DNA of 7,586 nt, taken from Flammeovirgaceae bacterium (GTDB lineage: Bacteria; Bacteroidota; Bacteroidia; Cytophagales; Cyclobacteriaceae). Numbering within the stretch: the stretch's first letter is position 1; every line of letters begins with the position of its first letter. The notes under the pieces are model-generated. The model ran no database searches and was not told the DNA's origin. It was given only the letters and a program-made list of their open reading frames with translations. Shown here one piece after another: positions 1 to 6,317 of this stretch. Where the stretch lies: NCBI GenBank assembly GCA_003228395.1, contig QIDJ01000070.1, positions 1 through 7,586 on the forward strand, given 5' to 3'. The position numbers and the translations under genes are program-made.

Positions 1-988
1 AAAAATGTGAAGGATTATACAACGTGGCCTCATTCATGGTTACCAGGTTTTGGTCGGCAGCCCCTCCCCGAACGTTAAAACCGGATGCCCCTTCTCCGAC
101 GGTTTGCACGCCCGGCAACGTGAGTACGATTTTCGTAATATCTTTCTCGCCCAAAACAGTTGGAATCTGCTTAATATCAGCCATACCCATCTTTTCAATA
201 CCCATTTGAACACCTGTAATGTTTAAAAACTTTTCCGCTTCAATCACCACTTCTTTCAGTCCGATCACGTTCTGGACCAATTCGATATCAAGTTTACCTT
301 CCGAGAATAACATAATTTCCCGTTTTGTTTCCTTCATGCCGACACTTCGTACCCGGAGCGTATGCGGCCCCTGGGGAAGTATAATATTGTAATAACCATA
401 CGCATTGGTGATTACGCCAATTCTTGGAGTCTCAATGTAAACGATTGCCCCTGGGACCGGCTCACCATTCAGCTCATCCTCAATGGTCCCGGCAAGGTTT
501 ACCTTTTTCCCTTCCACAAGCGATGTTTTAATTCCAATTTCAATTAGTTGATCCTCAATCGATATTTCTGCTTCCGAATCTTCTGATTTATACCCTTTAC
601 TAAATGAAAGGGCTGTTAAGTCCACATCTACAGGGGCATCGCTGTTAACGTCGAAGAACCCTTCCGGAAGCTCCGGCTTTATAGTTGCACCAACGGTAAT
701 AATTATATCATTTGACAGGATGAAATAATGATAATCAGAACCTGTCAAAGCACGTTTCAGTACATTTTGAACCGGCTGATTTCTCACCTCAACGTTAACT
801 ACCAATGAATCCATGATACCTTGATGGGAAAAAAACCGGTATGGTGTTTCGGATTCAATTTGCGCGGCCATCTGCGCGAATGAAACATTTTGGAAATTGC
901 CGGTAATGAGGTAATCTTTCTGCTGCCCAAGTAGGGAACCAGCATGCAGTAAAAAAATCAATAAAATGCCATTTGTTACCCTGCCCAT
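1..988 (-). CDS. TonB-dependent outer membrane receptor with STN, carboxypeptidase-regulatory-like and plug domains (N-terminal 329 residues; runs off left edge)
   Basis: The minus-strand frame is open from the ATG at 988 to the window edge (329 codons). Visible parts: a signal peptide at about residues 1-21 (MGRVTNGILLIFLLHAGSLL, then GQQ); an STN-type domain at about 30-97; an acidic linker of about 65 residues at 100-165; a carboxypeptidase-regulatory-like beta domain at about 165-240 (LAGTIEDELNGEPVPGA, then NAYGYYNIILPQGPHTLRV); and the start of the TonB plug from about 245, with LPGVQTVGEGASGFNVRGG at 291-309 followed by DQNLVTMNEATLYNPSHF. The beta-barrel lies outside the window. Proteins of this design sit in the outer membrane and import large substrates using TonB energy; the STN domain in known cases passes a signal to an anti-sigma factor in the periplasm. 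No sigma or FecR gene is visible here, and the substrate cannot be inferred. The start overlaps the stop of the upstream gene (TGATG), so the two are probably translationally coupled. The class is certain, the ligand unknown. Confidence 0.93.
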   Translation of the reverse strand, partial: MGRVTNGILLIFLLHAGSLLGQQKDYLITGNFQNVSFAQMAAQIESETPYRFFSHQGIMDSLVVNVEVRNQPVQNVLKRALTGSDYHYFILSNDIIITVGATIKPELPEGFFDVNSDAPVDVDLTALSFSKGYKSEDSEAEISIEDQLIEIGIKTSLVEGKKVNLAGTIEDELNGEPVPGAIVYIETPRIGVITNAYGYYNIILPQGPHTLRVRSVGMKETKREIMLFSEGKLDIELVQNVIGLKEVVIEAEKFLNITGVQMGIEKMGMADIKQIPTVLGEKDITKIVLTLPGVQTVGEGASGFNVRGGAADQNLVTMNEATLYNPSHF

Positions 989-1725
989 CAATCCCTTTCC
1001 TGTTTTAACTCTTCGTAATAGTTGCAAACTCGCAGGACATAATTCTCAAAATCCTCTTTTTTTCTTTTTCGAACCCTGCGAATGGCTTTTTTCTCGTCTT
1101 CCAATAGGTTGAACAGCATTTTTCTCGAACCGATAGGATAAAAAATCCCGTCTTTAAATATATACAGTTTGGAATCACTATAGAACTCATACCGGTAAGG
1201 ACGTTCAGTGGATGGCTGGACTTTTTTAATCCTTTTTGCAAGTACTTTTAAGTATCCGTCGTGGAGTATTTCATAGAAACCCGTTGCAGGAAGGCCTGTG
1301 TTTTCCGCTTTTATCAGGCGTACAAAACGATGGCCGTTAAACCCAAACCCATTTATTTTTTGATTCGAAAGCCTGATCAGTGAAAAGAATTCTTTATCAT
1401 CATAGTGAACGATAGCAACCTCATTGCGGTAAATATCAAATCCCATTTTGATATTTTCATAAAACATTCCGTCATACTTCACAACACCTGATTGCAACGT
1501 TTTTTGTTCAAAAAACGGATGCCCTTTGATATTGATATCAGCCGGGATGTATTCAGGCCCGTTAAAAATTTGACTTGATTTACCCAGTATGTGGGTATAG
1601 GATTCATAAAGGTGACTGACCTGGTCGTCAAAGGTATTGTTAGTCAGTTGATCTGATCCTGTTTGTGCTTTTAACACTGGAACAATGGAAACCAAAAACA
1701 GGAACAATCCGGGAATCTTAACCAT
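988..1725 (-). CDS. Secreted protein of unknown function, co-transcribed with the TonB-dependent receptor
   Basis: The protein has 245 residues from the ATG at 1725; a TTG at 1737 would add four residues (MKRG). I prefer ATG, as TTG starts are rare in Bacteroidota and the signal peptide is complete without the extra residues: MVKIPGLFLFLVSIVPVLKA, with likely cleavage after KA or shortly after. The mature part is rich in beta-type segments (SGVVKYDGMFYENIKMGFDI, YEFYSDSKLYIFKDGIFYPI) and ends in a strongly basic, probably helical tail (KKAIRRVRKRKKEDFENY). No enzyme motif, membrane segment or lipoprotein cysteine is seen. It resembles a family of uncharacterised secreted Bacteroidota proteins that I recall next to receptors of this kind; that is memory, not a search. 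Its stop shares one base with the receptor start, so a joint role at the outer membrane is likely. A function such as surface or periplasmic partner is only inference. Confidence 0.85.
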   Translation of the reverse strand: MVKIPGLFLFLVSIVPVLKAQTGSDQLTNNTFDDQVSHLYESYTHILGKSSQIFNGPEYIPADINIKGHPFFEQKTLQSGVVKYDGMFYENIKMGFDIYRNEVAIVHYDDKEFFSLIRLSNQKINGFGFNGHRFVRLIKAENTGLPATGFYEILHDGYLKVLAKRIKKVQPSTERPYRYEFYSDSKLYIFKDGIFYPIGSRKMLFNLLEDEKKAIRRVRKRKKEDFENYVLRVCNYYEELKQERD

Positions 1726-1792
1726 GCCGCGCTTCAATAACTTTTGTTGAGGGTGTGGTTATGCACCCTGCACCCATAATCTCCCTACCGAT

Positions 1793-1800
1793 CAAATGTA
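1793..1800 (-). promoter_or_regulatory. Candidate -7 promoter box (TACATTTG) for the secreted-protein/receptor operon
   Basis: On the minus strand TACATTTG matches the Bacteroidota -7 consensus TAnnTTTG at every fixed position. It lies about 68 nt upstream of the ATG at 1725, which would give a leader of roughly 60 nt. No clear TTG -33 element lies 19-21 nt upstream; that place is occupied by the inverted repeat at 1818-1832. The call rests on motif match and position only. Confidence 0.45.
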
Positions 1801-1817
1801 GGAATACTCTAATTATA

Positions 1818-1832
1818 AATCACAGCGTGATT
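1818..1832. promoter_or_regulatory. Inverted repeat AATCAC-N3-GTGATT, possible operator
   Basis: AATCACAGCGTGATT has two perfect 6-bp arms around a 3-nt spacer. It sits where the -33 element would be expected for the TACATTTG box at 1793-1800. A dimeric regulator could bind there, repressing by blocking the promoter or replacing a missing -33 element as an activator. The arms point inward (ATCAC/GTGAT), unlike the classical CRP site TGTGA-N6-TCACA. No regulator gene lies in the window, so this remains a candidate. Confidence 0.35.
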
Positions 1833-1951
1833 ACACTATTAAGCAATTTAGTTGATGAGTGGTTAACGCCTGCAATTAATGCCTGGTGCAAGTATCCTTC
1901 AGCTTAATTGTCGCAAGCCTGCCTTTTTGAATTAAATAGATTCAGTAAAGA

Positions 1952-1970
1952 CGCGGAAGTAACTTCCGCG
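1952..1970. repeat. 19-bp perfect palindrome CGCGGAAGT-A-ACTTCCGCG
   Basis: Two 9-nt arms flank a single A. As RNA it would fold into an 8-bp GC-rich stem with a 3-nt loop. Read on minus, downstream of xylA, the stem is followed by TCTTTA, a poor U-tract, so it may act as an inefficient terminator or RNA-stabilising 3' hairpin. Its right arm doubles as the start of the direct repeat at 1964-2005. Confidence 0.6.
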
Positions 1971-2005
1971 CCAGGGTAGTCGGGTTTCCGCGCCAGAGTA
2001 ACCGG
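1964..2005. repeat. Two direct copies of a 20-nt unit, 22-nt period
   Basis: Copy one is TTCCGCGCCAGGGTAGTCGG (1964-1983) and copy two is TTCCGCGCCAGAGTAACCGG (1986-2005); they match at 17 of 20 positions, with the first 11 identical. The first copy begins in the right arm of the 1952-1970 palindrome. The layout resembles a small dispersed intergenic element, but whether other copies exist in the genome cannot be seen here. Confidence 0.55.
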
Positions 2006-2136
2006 AAAACCTAAAAACAGGAAATGAGTTGAGCAGACGCCCTGTCTGGATTTAGCAAACTCGCGCAAGCCTGTACGGTCCAGGCAGGCGACCACTTTTA
2101 CTTTTGTAACTGGTTCGGAAACCCGCCGGCCGGACG

Positions 2137-2162
2137 AACAGGTTACTTCCGGACCTGTTTTT
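2137..2162. terminator. Hairpin with T-run just downstream of xylA, possible transcript end
   Basis: AACAGGT (2137-2143) and ACCTGTT (2153-2159) form a perfect 7-bp stem with a 9-nt loop, 14 nt beyond the xylA stop. The T-run (2158-2162) follows the stem on the plus strand, so classical rho-independent geometry points rightward, where no plus-strand gene needs it. On minus, the xylA direction, the stem is preceded by A's and followed by only TT. It may serve as a 3' hairpin for the xyl mRNA, but a true terminator is uncertain. Confidence 0.35.
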
Positions 2163-2173
2163 ATGTACAAATA

Positions 2174-3517
2174 TCAAATTTGCCGGCTAATCAACAACTC
2201 ATATAACTCCTGCTGACCGCTTTTCTGCACCGGCTCACCCTGTTGCCGCGCCAAATCGGCCATATCTTTAAGCGTTAACTTTCCGTTCTCAAAATCCTTC
2301 CCTTTTCCATTACTGAATGAGCTATACCGCTCTTCAAGCATCCTGCTATACTCCGTATTTTCCAATATATTGTAAGCCGCAGTCAATGCTCTTGCAAACG
2401 CATCCATACCGCTGATGTGGGCATAAAAAATATCCACCGGGTCGGTGGAATTCCGCCGGGTTTTGGCGTCAAAATTAATTCCGCCAATTAGCCCGCCGTG
2501 TGACAGTATAACCAAAAATGCTTCTGTGAGTTCGTACACATCTACCGGAAACTGGTCCGTATCCCATCCATTCTGGTAATCACCGCGGTTGGCGTCAATA
2601 CTCCCCAGCTGGCCGGCATTGGCAGCCACCTGCAGTTCGTGCTGAAACGTATGTTGGGCAAGAGTGGCGTGGTTCACCTCTATGTTCAGCATAAAATCAT
2701 CCATAAGGCCATACTCCCTGAGAAATCCAATTACCGTTGCTGCGTCAAAATCATACTGATGCTTGGAGGGTTCCATCGGTTTAGGCTCAATGAAAAAGCT
2801 GCCATTAAATCCATTTTTTCTGGCATAATCTTTTGCCATATGCAGAAAAGAGGCCATATGATCCAGCTCTTTTTTCATATTTGTATTGAGCAGCGACATG
2901 TAGCCTTCTCTTCCTCCCCAGAACACATAATGCTTCCCTCCCAGCTTTATGGTAATATCAAGCGCTCGTTTAACCTGGCTTCCTGCATAGACCACCACGT
3001 CAAAATCAGGGTTGGTAGCGGCGCCGTTCATATATCTTGGGTGCGAAAAAAGGTTGGACGTGCCCCACAACAGCTTTATCCCGGAAGCCTGCTGTTTTTC
3101 CAATGCGTAATCAGTGATCATTTCCAGACGTTTATCCGTTTCAGCTATCGTATCTCCTTCCTGAATCAGATCGAAATCATGAAAACAATAATAAGGAATA
3201 CCCATTTTCGAAATAAACTCAAATGCGGCGTCCATCTTGTCTTTTGCCTGTTTAACGGGATCATTAGAAGTAAGCCACGGAAAAAACTTAGTCGGCATGC
3301 CGAAAGGATCTGCTCCGGTACCTCCGAATGTATGCCAGTAGGCGACAGCGAACCGGAGGTGCTCCTTCATTGATTTTTCACCTATCATCCGGGCTTCGTC
3401 ATAATATTTAAATGCCAATGGGTTTGTTGATTCCCTGCCTTCGTAAATGATCCGGCCGATTCCTTTAAAAAATTCTGTTTTGCCGGAAACAATAGTTGCG
3501 TTTTCTGTTTTGGTCAT
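2174..3517 (-). CDS. xylA: Xylose isomerase, class II (EC 5.3.1.5)
   Basis: The protein has 447 residues and isomerises D-xylose to D-xylulose in the cytoplasm with two divalent metal ions. Family marks are complete: YYCFHDFD with catalytic H113 and D116; FIEPKPMEP with metal ligand E244 and K246; LNIEVNHA with E280 and H283; GSIDANRGD with D308; WDTDQFP with D319 and D321; and GINFDAK with D350. The pattern matches E. coli XylA shifted by about 12 residues, and the length fits the longer class II enzymes. The frame is open up to 3562, but the ATG at 3517 is chosen: it forms an ATGA overlap with the xylB stop, and the extra 15 residues ([15 protein letters not shown]) lie in xylB and are foreign to the family. 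Translation is probably coupled to xylB. It is the last gene of the operon; a hairpin follows 14 nt after the stop. No truncation or missing active-site residue is seen. Confidence 0.97.
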   Translation of the reverse strand: MTKTENATIVSGKTEFFKGIGRIIYEGRESTNPLAFKYYDEARMIGEKSMKEHLRFAVAYWHTFGGTGADPFGMPTKFFPWLTSNDPVKQAKDKMDAAFEFISKMGIPYYCFHDFDLIQEGDTIAETDKRLEMITDYALEKQQASGIKLLWGTSNLFSHPRYMNGAATNPDFDVVVYAGSQVKRALDITIKLGGKHYVFWGGREGYMSLLNTNMKKELDHMASFLHMAKDYARKNGFNGSFFIEPKPMEPSKHQYDFDAATVIGFLREYGLMDDFMLNIEVNHATLAQHTFQHELQVAANAGQLGSIDANRGDYQNGWDTDQFPVDVYELTEAFLVILSHGGLIGGINFDAKTRRNSTDPVDIFYAHISGMDAFARALTAAYNILENTEYSRMLEERYSSFSNGKGKDFENGKLTLKDMADLARQQGEPVQKSGQQELYELLISRQI

Positions 3518-5022
3518 ATTTTCTGCTTTTGAGTTAACACATTCTCTAAATCTGTTTTCCACAACCGCCAGGCCTCTTCATACTGATTCCTCCGGCTATC
3601 ACTAACCGGATAATATACCTTTTTAATTTCAATTCTTTGTAAAGCCTCAGAGACAGAATTGTAAATTCCTGCCGCCACGCCCGCAGCTTTTGCGGCGCCG
3701 ATGGCGCCGGTGGTTTCAATTACTTCAATCCGGCTTTTCGCCAGTGTAGCAACTGTGGTAGAGAAAACCTCTGATTGAAACAGATTATCATTCCCCGCCC
3801 TTATTATACTTGCGTCAAGTTCCAGTTCCTTCAGTATTTCCATTCCATACACAAACGAAAATGCAATACCTTCCAGCGCAGCCCGGTATAAATGTGGTTT
3901 GTTGTGCGTGTTGAACTGGAGGTTTATTATATGTGCACCGAGGTTACGATTGCCAAATATCCGTTCACTTCCGTTGCCAAAAGGGATCATCCGCAGATTT
4001 TCGGATCCCACCGGAATGGAAGACGCCAGGTCCTCCATTTCATGATAACTGAGGCCCTCCGATCCGGTATGCTGTCTGAGCCAGCTATATTGAATTCCCG
4101 ATCCATTCATACAAAGCAATATTCCCAGCCTTGGACTTGCCGGCTGGTGCGTGACGTGCGCAAATCCATTCACTCTTGACTGCCGGTCAAAAACAGGCCT
4201 GTCCACAACCCCGTACACCACCCCGGAGGTACCGCCGGAGGCTGCCACTTCACCCGGTTCCAATACATTTAATGAAAGCGCATTATTAGGTTGATCTCCC
4301 GCCCGGTAAGTTACCAGTGTACCTTTTTTTAATCCAAGGGCCTCAGCCATTTCGGAGGTAAGTTCACCCTGAACCGAAAATGTGGGAGTAATTTCCGGGA
4401 TCAGATGGCTGTCAATCCCATAATAATCCAACAGGAACCGGGCTGCCTCGTTGGCTTTGAAATCCCAGAACATACCTTCGGATAATCCGGATATAGTGGT
4501 AGACACTTCTCCGGTAAGCTTCATGGCGATAAAATCACCCGGCAACAGGAATTTGTACACCTTTTCATAGATACCGGGTTCATTATCCCTGATCCATTTT
4601 AATTTAGAAGCCGTAAAATTACCCGGCGAGTTCATCAGGTGCTTCAGGCATCTTTCCTCACCCAGTTCGGCGAAAGCTTTTTGGCCAATATCAACGGCCC
4701 TGCTGTCGCACCAGATGATGGATGGCCTCAATACCTGGAGCTCTTTGTCAATTAGTACCAGCCCATGCATCTGGTAGGCGATGCCAATGCCTTTAATATC
4801 GGACCGGTCAATATGGCTATTCCGTTTCATTAATTTCATGGTAGCCTGGCACAAATTATCCCACCAGGTTTCAGGAGATTGTTCCGCCCATCCGGGATGG
4901 AGCGCTTTTATTTCCATTTCATTATCCGGAAATTTTACGGAATCTGTTACCTTACCGGAGTGGGCATCAATCAATGCTGCTTTAATAGAAGAACTACCAA
5001 CGTCGTACCCTAATAAATACAT
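3514..5022 (-). CDS. xylB: Xylulokinase, FGGY family (EC 2.7.1.17)
   Basis: The protein has 502 residues and phosphorylates D-xylulose to D-xylulose 5-phosphate with ATP, feeding the pentose phosphate pathway. The N-terminal actin-like half begins with the phosphate-binding [17 protein letters not shown] (D7) and holds the sugar-binding segment [13 protein letters not shown] (Q84-M85-H86) and IIWCDSRA at 102-109. The second half has the likely catalytic base D243 in [11 protein letters not shown], the nucleotide-phosphate loop ASGGTSGVV at 261-269, EGIAFSF at 384-390 and the adenosine segment [13 protein letters not shown] at 408-420. Length and motif order are those of a complete FGGY kinase, and the xylA neighbour supports xylulose rather than glycerol or another polyol as substrate. 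The gene follows the TIM-barrel gene by 37 nt and shares ATGA with xylA. The order xylB-xylA is the reverse of that in E. coli. Confidence 0.95.
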   Translation of the reverse strand: MYLLGYDVGSSSIKAALIDAHSGKVTDSVKFPDNEMEIKALHPGWAEQSPETWWDNLCQATMKLMKRNSHIDRSDIKGIGIAYQMHGLVLIDKELQVLRPSIIWCDSRAVDIGQKAFAELGEERCLKHLMNSPGNFTASKLKWIRDNEPGIYEKVYKFLLPGDFIAMKLTGEVSTTISGLSEGMFWDFKANEAARFLLDYYGIDSHLIPEITPTFSVQGELTSEMAEALGLKKGTLVTYRAGDQPNNALSLNVLEPGEVAASGGTSGVVYGVVDRPVFDRQSRVNGFAHVTHQPASPRLGILLCMNGSGIQYSWLRQHTGSEGLSYHEMEDLASSIPVGSENLRMIPFGNGSERIFGNRNLGAHIINLQFNTHNKPHLYRAALEGIAFSFVYGMEILKELELDASIIRAGNDNLFQSEVFSTTVATLAKSRIEVIETTGAIGAAKAAGVAAGIYNSVSEALQRIEIKKVYYPVSDSRRNQYEEAWRLWKTDLENVLTQKQKI

Positions 5023-5035
5023 AGTGTGGCATTAT

Positions 5036-5050
5036 GAATTTGGAAAATTC
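5036..5050. repeat. Small inverted repeat GAATTT-N3-AAATTC in the spacer before xylB
   Basis: GAATTTGGAAAATTC has perfect 6-bp arms and a 3-nt loop, and occupies much of the 37-nt spacer between the TIM-barrel gene stop and the xylB start. Its AT-rich stem would be weak in RNA. It could mark an internal processing or binding site, or be chance in AT-rich DNA. Confidence 0.3.
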
Positions 5051-5059
5051 AATCACGGG

Positions 5060-6118
5060 TTATGTGTCCAGGCCCAGTATTCTCCGGTTCATTTGTTCAT
5101 CGGAGCTTCCACCGGCGAAATCGTCAAATGCGCTTTCGGTAACATGTATAATGTGATCAGCTATGAATCTGGCGCCTTCTTTAGCCCCCTGTTCAGAATC
5201 TTTGATGCAGCATTCCCACTCCAGCACAGCCCAGCCATCATAATCATACTGAGATAATTTTGTAAATATCGACCTGAAATCAACCTGGCCATCCCCTACC
5301 GACCTGAATCTTCCGGGACGGTCAATCCACTCCTGGTAACCGCCATACACACCGCTTTTACCGCTGGAATTAAACTCCGCATCTTTTACATGGAACATTT
5401 TAATGAAGTCGTGATAGAAGTCGATGTATTGCAGATAATCTAATTGTTGTAATACAAAATGGCTTGGGTCATAAAGGATGTTTACGCGTTTGTGGTTTCC
5501 GGTGGCTTCATAAAACCGCTCAAAGGTTATTCCGTCGTGCAAGTCCTCTCCGGGGTGAATTTCATAACACACATCCACACCGCAATCCTCAAATGTATCA
5601 AGTACAGGCATCCATCGCCTGGCTAGTTCTTTGAACCCGTCTTCCAATAAACCGGCCGGACGCTGCGGCCACGGATACATGGTGTGCCACATGAATGATC
5701 CCGAGAAGGTAGCATGTACATCAATGCCCAGATTCTGACTGGCTTTGGCAGCATTTTTTAATTGCTGTATAGCCCATAGTGTTCGTGAACCCGAATTGTT
5801 TCGGTGTTGTTCAGGTGCAAAGGCATCAAACATTTGATCATACGCCGGATGAACGGCTACCAATTGCCCCTGCAGGTGGGTGGACAATTCGGTGATTTCC
5901 AGGCCATACGATTCTACCGTTCCCCGGAGCTGATCGCAATAATCCTTGCTGTCAGCCGCCTTATCAAGATCGATCAAAAACGTTTCCCATGTTGGTATCT
6001 GTATTCCTTTGTAACCCAGCTCCGAGGCCCATTTACACATTCCCTCGAGGGAATCGTAAGGAGGAACTGCTGCCACAAATTGTGCTAAAAAAATGGCCGG
6101 TCCTTTGATGGTTTTCAT
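5060..6118 (-). CDS. Sugar phosphate isomerase/epimerase-like TIM-barrel protein (AP endonuclease 2 superfamily)
   Basis: The protein has 352 residues, starts at ATG 6118 and has no signal peptide, so it is cytoplasmic. It has the xylose-isomerase-like TIM-barrel fold (the superfamily of IolE, Hyi and tagatose 3-epimerases). Probable metal ligands fall in the usual order on the barrel strands: E186 in CYEIHPGED, D217 with H220 in LYDPSHF, H243 in MFHVKDAEF, and E300 in AVLEWECC; RSVGDGQVDF at 272-281 is also typical. The N-terminus IKGPAIFLAQFVAA and the C-terminal FDDFAGGSSDE tract mark a well conserved subfamily that I recall in many Bacteroidota and Proteobacteria, often beside Gfo/Idh/MocA oxidoreductases. 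The reaction is not established for it; an epimerase or isomerase acting on a sugar or keto-sugar is the best inference. As first gene of the operon with xylB and xylA it may bring a second sugar into the same route. It is not a second xylose isomerase by sequence. Confidence 0.9.
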   Translation of the reverse strand: MKTIKGPAIFLAQFVAAVPPYDSLEGMCKWASELGYKGIQIPTWETFLIDLDKAADSKDYCDQLRGTVESYGLEITELSTHLQGQLVAVHPAYDQMFDAFAPEQHRNNSGSRTLWAIQQLKNAAKASQNLGIDVHATFSGSFMWHTMYPWPQRPAGLLEDGFKELARRWMPVLDTFEDCGVDVCYEIHPGEDLHDGITFERFYEATGNHKRVNILYDPSHFVLQQLDYLQYIDFYHDFIKMFHVKDAEFNSSGKSGVYGGYQEWIDRPGRFRSVGDGQVDFRSIFTKLSQYDYDGWAVLEWECCIKDSEQGAKEGARFIADHIIHVTESAFDDFAGGSSDEQMNRRILGLDT

Positions 6119-6317
6119 GTTGTTTATGTCTTATGTGAGTTTTGGGTTATACTTTGTGTCTTTGTACCTTTTGCCATGGGCATCACTACGTGAGTAGCGG
6201 TTTTAATTTTCAGCCACAAAGGCTCCAAGGCTCTAATATACACAATGGCACGCTAAAATTATATTATTTCACATAGATGGCCGGGGCTTAAAATTGATAT
6301 GAATTTTGCAGGAAACT
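6119..6317. other. Intergenic region upstream of the xyl operon with degenerate CTTTGTG repeats
   Basis: This 199-nt spacer between the menC stop and the TIM-barrel gene start should carry the operon promoter. Two tracts of related words lie in opposite orientation: CTTTGTGTCTTTGTACCTTT on plus within 6151-6175, and GCCACAAAGGCTCCAAGGCT at 6213-6232. Between them is a short CTAC-GTGA-GTAG hairpin (6187-6198). For the promoter, the best minus-strand -7 candidates are imperfect: TATATTAG (6233-6240) and TAATTTTA (6254-6261), neither with a clear TTG upstream. No terminator for menC and no coding frame were found. Confidence 0.5.

Larger units (their letters stand above)
1738..2173. other. Gene-free region between xylA and the receptor operon
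   Basis: I see no convincing gene in this stretch. The part near the secreted-protein gene (about 1738-1920) is AT-rich and holds the promoter candidate, the inverted repeat at 1818-1832, and a small tandem repeat TGCACCC-TGCACCC at 1762-1775 whose CACCC (1764-1768) can pair with GGGTG at 1751-1755. The part near xylA (about 1950-2162) is more GC-rich and holds a 19-bp palindrome, a 20-nt direct repeat and a hairpin, which are listed separately. An 88-codon minus-strand frame (1904-2170) crosses these repeats and does not look like protein. Confidence 0.7.

Noticed and set aside
1726..1737. TTG start adding four residues to the secreted protein
   Set aside because: The ATG at 1725 already gives a complete signal peptide and ATG is the commoner start; the TTG is kept only as an alternative.
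1751..1775. GGGTG/CACCC hairpin and TGCACCC tandem repeat as a riboswitch or terminator
   Set aside because: Only 5-bp arms and two 7-nt units are present, with no T-run or conserved riboswitch fold; too small to call.
1904..2170. 88-codon minus-strand frame between xylA and the secreted-protein gene
   Set aside because: It runs through the palindrome, the direct repeats and the hairpin, has no recognisable domain, and its composition does not resemble the neighbouring proteins. It is better explained as non-coding repeat DNA that happens to stay open.
2639..3373. 244-codon plus-strand frame
   Set aside because: It lies wholly antisense to xylA, whose active-site motifs are intact; the translation has no domain-like pattern.
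3518..3562. N-terminal extension of XylA by 15 residues
   Set aside because: The extension lies entirely within xylB coding sequence and is not family-like; the ATGA overlap gives a better start at 3517.
4781..5257. 158-codon plus-strand frame
   Set aside because: It is antisense to the start of xylB and the end of the TIM-barrel gene, both clearly real; no protein family is recognisable.
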